Part shown: one piece after another, positions 54,809 through 63,688 of the stretch
How positions within the stretch are numbered: position 1 is the first letter of the stretch
How the letters are laid out: the number at the start of each line of letters is the position of its first letter
Assembly (NCBI GenBank): GCA_003285105.1
Contig: CP030158.1
Span: 620,001-684,000, forward strand
Reading direction: 5' to 3'
Origin: Roseithermus sacchariphilus
GTDB lineage: Bacteria > Bacteroidota > Rhodothermia > Rhodothermales > MEBIC09517
DNA length: 64,000 nt
Position numbers and translations under genes: made by a program
The notes under the pieces: generated by a model
The model's database searches: none
Seen by the model: only the letters and a program-made list of their open reading frames with translations
What the model was told of the DNA's origin: nothing

Positions 54809-55576
54809 TCATTCCGGGTCCGCGGCGAAGGCATCATCCGGGCTGAGGGCGGTGATCGGCGTCAGGCGCAGGCGGCGGAACTCGACCTCGACCCCCTCGG
54901 CCTGAACGGCGATCCGGCCGCGGTCCGCGGTGGCCTCCTCCCCGTAGTTGACCAGATCGCCGTTGACCCACACCTTGATGGCGCGGTCCAGCGCCTCGAT
55001 CACCATCGTGTTCCACTCACCGACCGGGTTCTCCGAGCCGTCCGTCAGGTTGAGGATGCGGCGGTTCGTGCCCTCGGTGATGCCCCACTCGGCCTCCGGC
55101 CCGCGCCGCTCCACCATGTTCGGCACGCGGATGTCCTCGACGATGCACCAGAAGTCGCCTGCGTTTTCGTGCATCATCTGGACCTCGATGGACTGAGGGA
55201 ACATGTCGTACAGCGCGCGGGGCGTCGAGGCGTGTACGAGGATGCCGCAGTTGCCCGGCTCGCCGGGGAAGCGGTATTCCACCTCCAGGCGATAGTCCTG
55301 GTAGACGTCGTCCGTGATCAGATGGCCGCGCGGCTCGCCGAGGCTGACCAGCCGCCCGTCGCGCACAATGAACGGGCTCGGCACGGAGGGGTCGGCATCG
55401 CGGGCCGGGACGTCGGCGTGCCATCCGTTCAGGGTCGCGCCGTCGAACAGGTCGATGGCCTGCGGGGCGGCAGGCGACGAGACGGGCGACGAGGCGGGCG
55501 ACTCGGTATCGGCGGTGCAGGAGGAGCCGACGGCCAGGAGCGTGGCGAGCATCAGGCGGAGGATCAGGCGAGGCAT
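54809..55576 (-). CDS. DUF1080 (3-keto-disaccharide hydrolase type) lipoprotein
   Basis: 255 residues from the ATG at 55576, chosen for the signal LILRLMLATLLAVGSSC. The concanavalin-like DUF1080 domain is seen in IDLFDGATLNGWH, HLITDDVYQDYRLEVEYRFP, GNCGILVHAS, IEVQMMHENAGDFW and GEWNTMVIEALDRAIKVWVNGDLVN. Family members cleave 3-keto-glycosides or bind glycans. A MocA-type oxidoreductase occurs 3 kb away, which could supply 3-keto sugars; this link is speculative. Confidence 0.87.
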   Translation of the reverse strand: MPRLILRLMLATLLAVGSSCTADTESPASSPVSSPAAPQAIDLFDGATLNGWHADVPARDADPSVPSPFIVRDGRLVSLGEPRGHLITDDVYQDYRLEVEYRFPGEPGNCGILVHASTPRALYDMFPQSIEVQMMHENAGDFWCIVEDIRVPNMVERRGPEAEWGITEGTNRRILNLTDGSENPVGEWNTMVIEALDRAIKVWVNGDLVNYGEEATADRGRIAVQAEGVEVEFRRLRLTPITALSPDDAFAADPE

Positions 55577-55771
55577 GGCCCGGGCAGGAAGGCGAAGCGG
55601 GACGCGGCGTACCCCGGCAAGGTAGTGGTAGCGGACGAACCGGAGCAAGCCGCCCGATCGCAAGCCGCCCGACCACGGCGAAGGCTCGCACAGCACCCGC
55701 CCGTGCCGGCGGTACCCTGCGACGCAATGGCCGTGATCCGGTTCGCCCACGAGGAACCGGAAGACACCCTG

Positions 55772-55789
55772 GCGTTTATAGCGTTTATG
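55772..55789 (+). promoter_or_regulatory. 9-bp direct repeat before the HTH/PIN pair
   Basis: GCGTTTATA is followed directly by GCGTTTATG, 54 bp before the antitoxin start. It is an AT-rich spot and a candidate autoregulatory operator or promoter. Confidence 0.45.
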
Positions 55790-55842
55790 AGATCCTCTCC
55801 CGGACGATACCGGCGGAAACATCCTCCAACCTTCCCAGCGCC

Positions 55843-56289
55843 ATGCCTCTCACCCGTCTTCGCTCGTCGGAGTTCACCGAAGAAACGCTGACCCGGCTGG
55901 CCGAGGTGCTTGAACAATCCGGCGAGGTAGCCCTGACCGATACGGAAGGGCATCGCATCGAGCTTCCGGCACCGCTGGTTCGTCACCTCCTCCTGCTCGT
56001 CCAGTTGATGCAGCAGAAGCGAACGCTGGTGCTCATTCCGGAGGACGAAACGTTGACCACGCAGGCGGCCGCCAACTACCTGGGCGTCTCCCGGCAACAT
56101 CTGGTGAACCTGCTGGAACGGGGAGAAATCCCGTTCCACAAGGTAGGCACCCACCGCCGGGTGTACTTCCGCGACCTGCTCACCTACGAGAAGCGCCGGG
56201 ATAGGAACCGCCACGAGGCGCTGAACCGGCTCATGCAGGCCGTGGACGAGGCCGGACTGTATGATGCCTCCTATACCGGTGAGGCATGA
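55843..56289 (+). CDS. Excisionase-type HTH antitoxin
   Basis: 148 residues. The central MerR/excisionase-like helix-turn-helix is TTQAAANYLGVSRQHLVNLLERGEIPFHKVG, followed by HRRVYFRDLLTYE. The N-terminal part (LTRLAEVLEQSGEVALTDTEG) resembles antitoxins paired with PIN proteins. The stop overlaps the downstream start (ATGA), showing a two-gene operon. Local GC is lower than in most of the window, which fits a mobile toxin-antitoxin module. Confidence 0.85.
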   Translation: MPLTRLRSSEFTEETLTRLAEVLEQSGEVALTDTEGHRIELPAPLVRHLLLLVQLMQQKRTLVLIPEDETLTTQAAANYLGVSRQHLVNLLERGEIPFHKVGTHRRVYFRDLLTYEKRRDRNRHEALNRLMQAVDEAGLYDASYTGEA

Positions 56290-56843
56290 AAGCGGACTTC
56301 CGGGTCTTTCTCTACGCCTGCGTGCTCGCCAACATCGGGGTGTGTGATCTGTTGCTCCGCCTGGCAGAACGCCCCCGCCAGCACCTGCCATTCTGGTCGG
56401 AGGACGTGCTGGCCGAGGTCTACCGCACTCATACGGAGAAGCTTGGCTGGCCCCCGGAACTGGCCGATTCCTTCCAGAAGGCCCTCCGAACGCATTTTCC
56501 CGAGGCTCTGACGGTCGGATATGAACACCTGTTGCCGGCGATGACCAACGACCCGAAAGACCGACATGTGCTGGCCGCCGCCGTGCATGCCCGGGTCAAC
56601 GTTATCCTCACGTTCAACCTGAAAGACTTCCCCAGGGAGGATCTCCAACCGTGGAACATCGAGGCGAAACATCCCGACGACTATGTGCTGACACTCTACG
56701 ACATAGACAAGAGTCGGGTCGTGAGCCGGATTGCCGCGATAGCAGAACAGCGCCAGAAACCTCTGGAAGACGTACTGATCAATCTGGGGAACTCGTTGCG
56801 CCGCTTTGCAAGTCGCCTGTACGCTGATCTCGGACTACCCTGA
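56286..56843 (+). CDS. PIN-domain toxin-like protein lacking the first catalytic Asp
   Basis: 185 residues. FRVFLYACVLANIGVCDLLL corresponds to the first PIN motif, normally LDACVL; here Tyr10 stands in place of the metal-binding Asp (codon tac, one base from gac). The later acidic positions are present (MTNDPKDRHVLAAAV, TFNLKDFP). PIN toxins cut RNA with a four-acid Mg2+ site; loss of the first Asp should weaken or abolish cleavage. It is the second gene of the HTH/PIN operon. Confidence 0.85.
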   Translation: MKADFRVFLYACVLANIGVCDLLLRLAERPRQHLPFWSEDVLAEVYRTHTEKLGWPPELADSFQKALRTHFPEALTVGYEHLLPAMTNDPKDRHVLAAAVHARVNVILTFNLKDFPREDLQPWNIEAKHPDDYVLTLYDIDKSRVVSRIAAIAEQRQKPLEDVLINLGNSLRRFASRLYADLGLP

Positions 56844-57177
56844 ACGTGTCATGCCACGTCTGTCGGATACCGGGTGCCGTTTCGCCGAGCACAATCAGTA
56901 AAGCCGTCCAGACGACGGGGATGAGCTTCAACCGCACCCGTCCCGGAGTGTCAACCGAAAAACGGGGATGACCAGAGCGGTTCGAAAGCGTAGACGGCTA
57001 GACGGGCCTCTTCCAGATCAGACGGGAGAGAGCCCAGAGATCATGCCGCCCCGCTCTCCCAGGATTTACAGCCTTCCCGATTCTTCCCACGGTCGAAACG
57101 GTCCGCGCGCCGGGACGTGCCCCACCGCCCCGGCCGGCCCTCCGTCTCCCGCCGGCGCCCGCCCGTGCCGGCGGTGT
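56844..57177. other. Intergenic region after the PIN gene
   Basis: 334 bp with no credible gene. Its right end has the GC-rich hairpin 57150-57173 close to the end of the convergent TonB receptor gene. Nothing else is recognised. Confidence 0.5.
57150..57173. terminator. GC-rich hairpin after the TonB receptor gene
   Basis: CGCCGGC and GCCGGCG make a 7-bp stem with a 10-nt loop, 5 bp beyond the receptor stop. There is no T-tract, so confidence is low. Confidence 0.3.
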
Positions 57178-59508
57178 TCACCACTCGATGCTGAAACCGA
57201 AGTTCGGCAGGAGGCCCACGTTCTCGATGGGGCGGCGGCGGTCGCGATAGGCCGGGTCCTCGGTATAGGCGTAGCCGAACAGATTGGTCCGGTTGTAGAG
57301 GTTCTGCACGTCGAGGTAGACGACGGCGTTCCAGCCGCGGAAGGCGAAGCGCCGGTCCACGCGCACGTCCAGGCGGTGGTAGGCGGGCGAGCGCAGCGCG
57401 TTGAGGCGGTCGTAGTCCGGCACGCCGCGGCCGGTGAGGGCATACTCCTCGGCCGAGGCCACCGGGTCGAACGGCGTGAAGGGCCGGCCGGAGAGGTAGC
57501 GCCACTTCACGCCCAGCTCCCACTTCGCGTTGAAGCGGATGCCGCCCGTGAGGGAGACGGTGTGGCGCACGTCCCAGCTCGAAGGCCGCAGCACGCCGTC
57601 GGCCCCGGCGAACTCGCTCCAGGCCAGCGTGTAGGAGGCCAGCCCGTAGACGCGCTCGACGAGCTTCTGCTGCACGAACAGCTCGGCGCCGTACGACCGC
57701 CCCTCGCCGATCCCCCGCAGCGGCTCGGCGCCGACGTAGCCGAAATCCCCGCCCAGATTCGCCAGGGAGATGCGCGGGTCGCTGGCAGAGACGGGGTAAT
57801 TGCGGTAGTCCTTGAAAAAGCCCTCCAGCGTCACGCGCAGGCTGGGCCGCGCCTGCCAGGCCAGTCCGCCGACGAAGTGATCCGCCCGCAGGTAGGGCAG
57901 GCTGCGGTTGACGTACCGGCCCTGCGCGTCCTGCACCACGAGCGAGACGTAGGCCGGCGCCTGATAGAAGACGCCCGTCGCCGCGTTGACGGACCACCGG
58001 GGGGCGAGCCGGACGGACGCACTCAGGCGCGGCGAGACGTACAGCTTGTCGTCCAGGAACGAGGTCGCCTCCAGCCGCAGGCCGGGCGTCACCGTCAGCC
58101 GCCCGGCCAGGGTGCGGATGGTGAGTTGCCCGTAGGCGAAGCCGGTGGTGAGCGTCAGGGCATTCTCGAAGCGCAGATCCTCGGTGAATGGCGTGCCGGG
58201 CCGGGCCTTTTCGAAGAAGCGGGTCGAGACGTGCGCCCGCATCGCCCCGCCGCCCACGCCGAGCGTCAGCCCCCGGCCGAGGCGCAGGTCGGCGTCGATG
58301 CGGAGGTGGTTCTCGGCCTCCTGCGCGTCGTTGCGCAGCACCGCTTCACCGTCCGCCCCCACGTCGGCAAAGGCGAAGTCCGTCATGGAGCGGCTCAGCA
58401 CGGCCTGCACGAAGCCGCCCGCCAGCAGGTGCCGCCACACCAGCCCGTTGGTGTAGGTCCACTGGTCGTTGTCGAGGACGCGCTGGGCCTGTTCCTGCTG
58501 CTCGAAGTCGGGATCCTCCAGGTCGGCGATCTCGAAGTCGTCGATGGCGCCGAGGCCGACGAACAGCAGCCGGTTTTTCGGGTCGAGGGTGTATTCGAGG
58601 CGCGTCTGGAAGTCCCAGTAGGCCGGGCGGATGGCGAGGCCGAGGGCCTGGAAGAGGAACTGGAGGTAGGAGCGCCGCGCCGAGAGCAGCCAGTTGCCCG
58701 TGCGGCCGAACGGCCCGTCGAGCGTCAGCGCCGCCTCCGCCGCGCCCAGCGTGAAGTCACCCGCCACGCGGTCCGGCGAGCCGGGGCGGTTATCCACGCG
58801 CAGCACCGACGAGAGGGCACCGCCGTAGCGGGCCGGGAAGCCGCCGGTGTAGAACTCCGTCTCCCGGATGAAGTCGACGTTCAGCAGCCCGAGCGCCCCG
58901 CCGGTGGCGCCCTGCGTGGCGAAGTGGTTGATCTGCGGGATCGGCACGCCGTCGAGGAAATAGGCGTTCTCGCTGGGGCCACCGCCGCGCACGATCAGGT
59001 CGTTGCGGTTGTCCACCCCCCCGATGACGCCGGGCAGCGACAGCAGCGTGCGCGAGATGTCGTTCTGCCCCCCCGGCGTGCGGCGCACCTCCTCCGCCCC
59101 CAGCACCTGCACCGACGTCGGCGCCTCGGCCTCGCCGCCGAACACGTACGTCTCCACCACCACATCCCCCAGCTCCACCGCCGCCTCGCGCAGGGCGAAC
59201 TCCACGTAGGTCGGGCGGCTGGGCTGGACGACGATGTCGGTCTTCGTCTGTGGCTCGAACCCGAGGAACGACGCCCGTACCCGGTAGACCCCCGGCGCGA
59301 CGTCGTCGATCACGAAGGCCCCCTCCAGATCCGTCGCTGCGCCCTGCTGCGTGCCGACGATGACGACGTTCACGCCCGGCAGGGGCTCCCGGGTGACGGC
59401 ATCGACCACCCGCCCCTGGATGCGGCCGGTCTGGGCCGAAGCAGCCGGAACGAAAGCGATCAGGGCCACGAGGCCGAAAAGCCATGAAGCGACGGACGGG
59501 GTACGCAT
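57178..59508 (-). CDS. TonB-dependent outer-membrane receptor with N-terminal regulatory-like domain
   Basis: 776 residues with a signal peptide ending at ASAQ. A carboxypeptidase-regulatory-like domain (GRIQGRVVDAVTREPLPGVNV, FLGFEPQTKTDIVV) precedes the plug (SRTLLSLPGVIGGVDNRNDL, FLDGVPIPQINHF). The remaining 550 residues show beta-barrel strands and end in a typical aromatic C-terminus (NFGFSIEW). There is no SusD partner, so this is not a standard SusCD pair. The ligand is unknown. Confidence 0.9.
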   Translation of the reverse strand: MRTPSVASWLFGLVALIAFVPAASAQTGRIQGRVVDAVTREPLPGVNVVIVGTQQGAATDLEGAFVIDDVAPGVYRVRASFLGFEPQTKTDIVVQPSRPTYVEFALREAAVELGDVVVETYVFGGEAEAPTSVQVLGAEEVRRTPGGQNDISRTLLSLPGVIGGVDNRNDLIVRGGGPSENAYFLDGVPIPQINHFATQGATGGALGLLNVDFIRETEFYTGGFPARYGGALSSVLRVDNRPGSPDRVAGDFTLGAAEAALTLDGPFGRTGNWLLSARRSYLQFLFQALGLAIRPAYWDFQTRLEYTLDPKNRLLFVGLGAIDDFEIADLEDPDFEQQEQAQRVLDNDQWTYTNGLVWRHLLAGGFVQAVLSRSMTDFAFADVGADGEAVLRNDAQEAENHLRIDADLRLGRGLTLGVGGGAMRAHVSTRFFEKARPGTPFTEDLRFENALTLTTGFAYGQLTIRTLAGRLTVTPGLRLEATSFLDDKLYVSPRLSASVRLAPRWSVNAATGVFYQAPAYVSLVVQDAQGRYVNRSLPYLRADHFVGGLAWQARPSLRVTLEGFFKDYRNYPVSASDPRISLANLGGDFGYVGAEPLRGIGEGRSYGAELFVQQKLVERVYGLASYTLAWSEFAGADGVLRPSSWDVRHTVSLTGGIRFNAKWELGVKWRYLSGRPFTPFDPVASAEEYALTGRGVPDYDRLNALRSPAYHRLDVRVDRRFAFRGWNAVVYLDVQNLYNRTNLFGYAYTEDPAYRDRRRPIENVGLLPNFGFSIEW

Positions 59509-59652
59509 GGACGTCGGCGATGAGGGGTATGGAGCGCGGGGACGCGCCGCGTTCGGGCGCGTAGAACCGGAGGGGCGTCACCCCGTTTCCTTCCCGCCGC
59601 TCGCGTTGCGACTTTTTCCCCGAACCCGCCGGTCCGTTCTGCCCGTCCATCC

Positions 59653-60459
59653 ATGTCCGTCTTTCTGAGCAAAGTCTTCAGCCTGCTCGTCTTCCCGCTT
59701 TCGCTGGGGCTGTTCCTGCTAATCGCCGGGCTGGTGCTGCGGCGGTGGCGGCCCCGCCTCGGTCTGGCGGCGACGCTGCTGGGGCTGCTGGTGCTGTGGG
59801 TGCCCTCGACGCCGGCGTGCTCGGCGTGGCTGCTGGGCTCGCTCGAGGCGCCCTACCCGCCGCAGACCGCTGAGGCCGCGCTCCCGGCGGACGCCATCGT
59901 GGTGCTGGGCGGCGGCCTCTCCGCCCCCGCGCCGGCACACCCCTACCCGGACCTCAACGACGCTGCGGACCGGGTGCTGCACGCGGCGCGGCTCTACCGG
60001 GCCGGCAAGGCGCCGCGCATCATCGTCAGCGGCGGCGCCTTGCCGTGGCTCGGCGACGGCGGGCCGGAAGCCCCGGCCATGCAGGCGCTGCTGGAAAGCT
60101 GGGGCGTGCCGCCGGAGGCCATCCTCGTCGAGCCCGGCAGCCAGAACACCCACCAGAATGCCGTCGAGACGGCCGCGCTGCTCGACCGCGAGGGCCTCGG
60201 CCCGGTGCTGCTGGTGACCTCCGCCTTCCACATGCGCCGGGCGCTGGCCACCTTCCGCACCGCCGGCGTCCGCGCCATCCCCGCCCCCACCGACCACACG
60301 GCGCTGGGACGGGCGCCGTCGTCGCTGCTGCGCTGGTTCCCGGACGCCGAGGCACTCGCCCGCAGCACCCGCGCCGTCAAGGAGTACGTCGGCTACGCCG
60401 TCTATCGCTGGACCGGCCGCATCGACCCGGATCGCGCCTCGCTGCGGGACCGGCTGTAA
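59653..60459 (+). CDS. YdcF/ElyC-type membrane protein (DUF218)
   Basis: 268 residues. Two N-terminal hydrophobic helices (LLVFPLSLGLFLLIAGLVL, LGLAATLLGLLVLWVP) are followed by the DUF218 domain: DAIVVLGGG, ARLYRAGKAPRIIVSGG, SQNTHQNAVETAALL and VLLVTSAFHMRRALATF. In E. coli related proteins (ElyC, SanA) act in envelope maintenance. It is divergent from the TonB receptor with a 144-bp promoter region. Confidence 0.88.
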   Translation: MSVFLSKVFSLLVFPLSLGLFLLIAGLVLRRWRPRLGLAATLLGLLVLWVPSTPACSAWLLGSLEAPYPPQTAEAALPADAIVVLGGGLSAPAPAHPYPDLNDAADRVLHAARLYRAGKAPRIIVSGGALPWLGDGGPEAPAMQALLESWGVPPEAILVEPGSQNTHQNAVETAALLDREGLGPVLLVTSAFHMRRALATFRTAGVRAIPAPTDHTALGRAPSSLLRWFPDAEALARSTRAVKEYVGYAVYRWTGRIDPDRASLRDRL

Positions 60460-60481
60460 GACCCGCCCGGCGCCGACGTGC

Positions 60482-61432
60482 TCAGGGGGAGGACGCCAGC
60501 CCCAGACGAGCCCGCCAGGTGGAGTCGGCAACGCTGTTGTGCGTCCAGTAGTCGAGCCGGAGACGCGCCTTGCGGTCGGCGCGGGTGGTGAGGACGGGCG
60601 CGTCGGGGCCGAAGCCGGAGCGGTACGTCTCCGTCCACCCCTCGATCTCATGGGGGAAGGCGGCCCTGAAGCGAATCGACAGGGTGCGGCCGAGGTCGGG
60701 ATAGGTGACGGTGTAGACCCGCTGCCCCGGCTCCTCGGCCGGCTCGAGCGAGGCCGTGGCGACCTGCGGGGCCAGGTCGACGTGCCGCAGCCGCTGGTAG
60801 AACGTCCCCGGCAGCATACGCACCTCGCCCGTCGGGAGGTCGTCCGGGCCGAGGCGGATCGTCGTCCAGAGCGCATCCTCCAGCCAGACGTCCGGCAGCG
60901 ACACGTCGCGGTCGCCCTCGCGTTCGAAGTAGGAGAAGAGCCGGGCGCGGTAGCCGCGGCGCGTGCGGTTGATCTGGGTGAAGGTGTGCCCGCACCACTC
61001 CTGCACGGAGGTCGTCACCTTCAGCGTGTGCGGGTAGGTGCGACGGTCGACGGGGGTGAAGACGGAGGCCATCATCGAATAGGGGTAGATGCCGGTGATG
61101 AACGACCTCGTCATGTTCAGCTTGAGCACCGTCACCTCGTCGTCCCCGGCCTGCCCGGGCCGGTCGAGCTTCACGTGCCGGCGCCGGGAGAAGGGTTCGG
61201 TGACGAAGATGAGGACCGCTTCGCCCGGGTGGACTTCGCCGTAGCGGGCCTGTTCGAGCGTGTAGCTGGTCAGTTCGGCCTCGCCCTGGTACCAGTAGTC
61301 GCCGAAGGCGTCGGCGGTCGGGCCGGCCGGCGCGGAGGCCGGGCGGACGGGGGCGGGCGTCTCGGAGCGGTCGGCGCTGCACCCGGCGGCCAGCAGGACC
61401 GCGAGGCCGTAGCACAGGAAGCGGATCGGCAT
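60482..61432 (-). CDS. Bacteroidota-type lipoprotein of unknown function
   Basis: 316 residues from the ATG at 61432, with a lipobox (VLLAAGC). The body has YWYQGEAELTSYTLEQARYG, EAVLIFVTEPFSRRRHVK, YPYSMMASVFTPVD, SVQEWCGHTFTQ and DDLPTGEVRMLPGTFYQRL. These are conserved in a family of Bacteroidota lipoproteins that databases sometimes mislabel as septum inhibitor Maf; nothing here resembles real Maf. Function unknown. It lies 77 bp downstream of the sugar kinase. Confidence 0.75.
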   Translation of the reverse strand: MPIRFLCYGLAVLLAAGCSADRSETPAPVRPASAPAGPTADAFGDYWYQGEAELTSYTLEQARYGEVHPGEAVLIFVTEPFSRRRHVKLDRPGQAGDDEVTVLKLNMTRSFITGIYPYSMMASVFTPVDRRTYPHTLKVTTSVQEWCGHTFTQINRTRRGYRARLFSYFEREGDRDVSLPDVWLEDALWTTIRLGPDDLPTGEVRMLPGTFYQRLRHVDLAPQVATASLEPAEEPGQRVYTVTYPDLGRTLSIRFRAAFPHEIEGWTETYRSGFGPDAPVLTTRADRKARLRLDYWTHNSVADSTWRARLGLASSP

Positions 61433-61509
61433 GGGACGGAGACGATGGCAGGTGACAGAGGACACGACGAGCGGCTCCTGACGGGAAGCTCCCGACCGGA
61501 GGCCAGGGG

Positions 61510-62454
61510 TCACGGAGCCGGCCCCGTGTCGTCCGCCGGCGGCTCCGCGTCGTAGCCCGTCACGGCACCGCGGTGGCAGAGGATGAGCCCGGCCCAGTGA
61601 TGGCCGAGGACCGCCGCGTCGTGCAGGTCGCCGATGGACGGCTCGGCCGGCGAGCTCCCGGCGAGGGCCGGCCACAGCCGCGCCAGGAACGCCGCCAGAA
61701 ACGCATCCCCGGCGCCGGTGGTGTCCACCACCGGATCGACGCGCGGGGCCGGAACGGCGACGCCATGGCGCGGGGTCTGCAGCCAGACCCCGGCAGCCCC
61801 CCGCGTCTCGATGACGAGCGACGGCCCGGCGTCCAGCAGGTCGGCGGGGGTGCGCGTGCCCCACAGGTTCGTCCACGTGGCCGCGCTCGTCTTGACGACG
61901 TTGGCCCGGGCGAGCATCGCGTCGAGGCGCTGCCGGACGGCAGGCCGGGCCCGTTCGGGACGGAGCCGGATGTTGGGGTCGAAGACGATGAGGGCACCGC
62001 GCGCCCGGGCGGCCTCGACCAGCGTCTGCGCGGCCGCGGCGCTCACGTCGTGGAGCAGCGGCACGGCGGTGAGGTAGAGCATCCCGGCCTGCTCCAGCAC
62101 GGCCCGGTCGTAGTCGTCGGCCTGGAGATACTGGTCGGCGGTGTCCGGCGTGCGGATCTGCACCCGGCGCGTGCCGTCCGCCGCTTCGAGGATCTGCACC
62201 ACCCGCGTCGGGTGCAGCGGGTCGACCACCAGGTCGGCCGGCACGCCGGCCCGTACCAGCGCCTCGCGCACGAACCGCCCTTCGGCGTCCTCGCCCACCC
62301 GGCTCCACAGCCGCACCGGCACCCCGTGACGATGCAACCCGACGGCCACGTTCGCCGGGGACCCGCCCGGGAAGCGTGCCCCGTCCGGGCCGAGCTCGTC
62401 CACCACCGCCTCGCCCAGACACACGATCTGCGGGGATGTGGGTCGGTCCGGCAT
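61510..62454 (-). CDS. PfkB-family carbohydrate kinase (fructokinase-like)
   Basis: 314 residues. The N-terminal GGSPANVAVGLHRHGVPV and the C-terminal DTTGAGDAFLAAFLARL with the catalytic Asp are the two PfkB signatures, and the length is normal. Motifs fit fructokinase best, but ribokinase-like alternatives remain. It phosphorylates a sugar in the cytoplasm. It is divergent from the GT4 gene with a 114-bp gap. Confidence 0.92.
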   Translation of the reverse strand: MPDRPTSPQIVCLGEAVVDELGPDGARFPGGSPANVAVGLHRHGVPVRLWSRVGEDAEGRFVREALVRAGVPADLVVDPLHPTRVVQILEAADGTRRVQIRTPDTADQYLQADDYDRAVLEQAGMLYLTAVPLLHDVSAAAAQTLVEAARARGALIVFDPNIRLRPERARPAVRQRLDAMLARANVVKTSAATWTNLWGTRTPADLLDAGPSLVIETRGAAGVWLQTPRHGVAVPAPRVDPVVDTTGAGDAFLAAFLARLWPALAGSSPAEPSIGDLHDAAVLGHHWAGLILCHRGAVTGYDAEPPADDTGPAP

Positions 62455-62568
62455 CGTTCGTCGAAGGCTGGTTCAAAAAAGCAGGCACATGGAAACATAC
62501 GAAGCCGCGCGGTGTGCCGTCCAGCAGCGGCCCAGGGAGGGCCTTTCGCTGACCGATCGCGTGCCGGC

Positions 62569-63672
62569 ATGCCAACCGTCCTGCATTTCAAGACGAAGTA
62601 CCTGAATCTCTCCGAGCTGTTCATCGACCGGCTGGTACGGCATCACGAGCGGTACACGCCCGTCGTCGGCACCGTCGAGCCCCGGCTCTACACCGAGGGG
62701 CTGGCGGTACACGCGCCGGTGGGGGTGGGCCGGCTGGCGGCCGCGGTGGCCGTCCATCTGAACCGGACACCGCCGTTCCTCTACGACGTCGTACGCCGCC
62801 ACCGGCCCGCCGTGATCCACGGGCACTTCGGGCTGGACAGCTACCGGCTGATCGGCCTGGCCCGGCGCACCCGGACGCCGCTGCTGGTCCACTTCTACGG
62901 CTACGACGTCATTCGCCTGCCCCGCGAGGCCGGGTGGCGGCGGCGCTACCGCCGGCTGGCCCGGGCCGGGGCCGCCTTCGTCGCCGTGAGCGAGGCCATG
63001 CGGCAGGATCTGATCGCGCTGGGCTTCCCGGCGGATCGCATCGAGGTGATCCACCTGGGCCTGAACCCGGACGCCATTCGCTTCCAGCCACGCACTGCTG
63101 CCGGCCCGCGTCTGATGGCCATCGGCCGGCTCGTGGAGAAGAAGGGCTTCATCTACGCCATCGATGCGGTGCGTCTCCTCCGCGAGCAGGGCCTCCCCGT
63201 CCACCTGGACCTCTACGGCGACGGCCCGCTGCGCACGGCGCTGGCCGCCCGGATCGAGGCCGCCGGCCTCCACGACGCCGTCACGCTGCACGGCTCCTGC
63301 ACCAACGACCAGGTCATCGCCGCGCTGTACGAGCACGACGTGCTGCTCGTCCCCAGCGTGCTGGCCGCCGACGGCGACAAGGAGGGCCTGCCCCAGACGC
63401 TCGTCGAGGGGCTGGCCTCCGGCATCCCGGCCGTGGCCACGGCGCACGCCGGCATCCCCGAGCTGGTGCTCGACCGTGAGACGGGCCTGCTGGTGCCCGA
63501 GCGCGACCCGGCGGCCCTGGCCCGGGCCGTCCGGACCTACCTGGAGCACCCCGCCCTGGCCGCCGCCGTGAGCCGGGCCGGCCGCCGCGCCGTCGAAGCC
63601 CGGCACGACATCCGCACGATCGTCCGCCAGACGGAAGCGCTCTACGACCGCCTCGCCGGCACCGGACGATAG
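62569..63672 (+). CDS. GT4-family glycosyltransferase (colanic-acid type)
   Basis: 367 residues from the ATG at 62569. HGHFGLDSYRLIGLAR, VHFYGYDVIRLPRE, FVAVSEAMRQDLIALGFP, RLMAIGRLVEKKGFIYAI and EGLPQTLVEGLASGIPAVAT are GT-B family 4 motifs as in exopolysaccharide and colanic-acid glycosyltransferases. It is outside the eCIS cluster and probably serves surface polysaccharide synthesis. Confidence 0.9.
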   Translation: MPTVLHFKTKYLNLSELFIDRLVRHHERYTPVVGTVEPRLYTEGLAVHAPVGVGRLAAAVAVHLNRTPPFLYDVVRRHRPAVIHGHFGLDSYRLIGLARRTRTPLLVHFYGYDVIRLPREAGWRRRYRRLARAGAAFVAVSEAMRQDLIALGFPADRIEVIHLGLNPDAIRFQPRTAAGPRLMAIGRLVEKKGFIYAIDAVRLLREQGLPVHLDLYGDGPLRTALAARIEAAGLHDAVTLHGSCTNDQVIAALYEHDVLLVPSVLAADGDKEGLPQTLVEGLASGIPAVATAHAGIPELVLDRETGLLVPERDPAALARAVRTYLEHPALAAAVSRAGRRAVEARHDIRTIVRQTEALYDRLAGTGR

Positions 63673-63688
63673 CCCGGACCGGGCCGGA

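Noticed and set aside
57178-59508. SusC of a SusCD polysaccharide-uptake pair
   Set aside because: No SusD-like lipoprotein gene lies next to it and the protein is shorter than typical SusC; a general TonB receptor is safer.
60482-61432. Maf-type septum inhibitor
   Set aside because: The protein is a lipoprotein with no Maf nucleotide-pyrophosphatase motifs; that label is a known database carry-over for this family.
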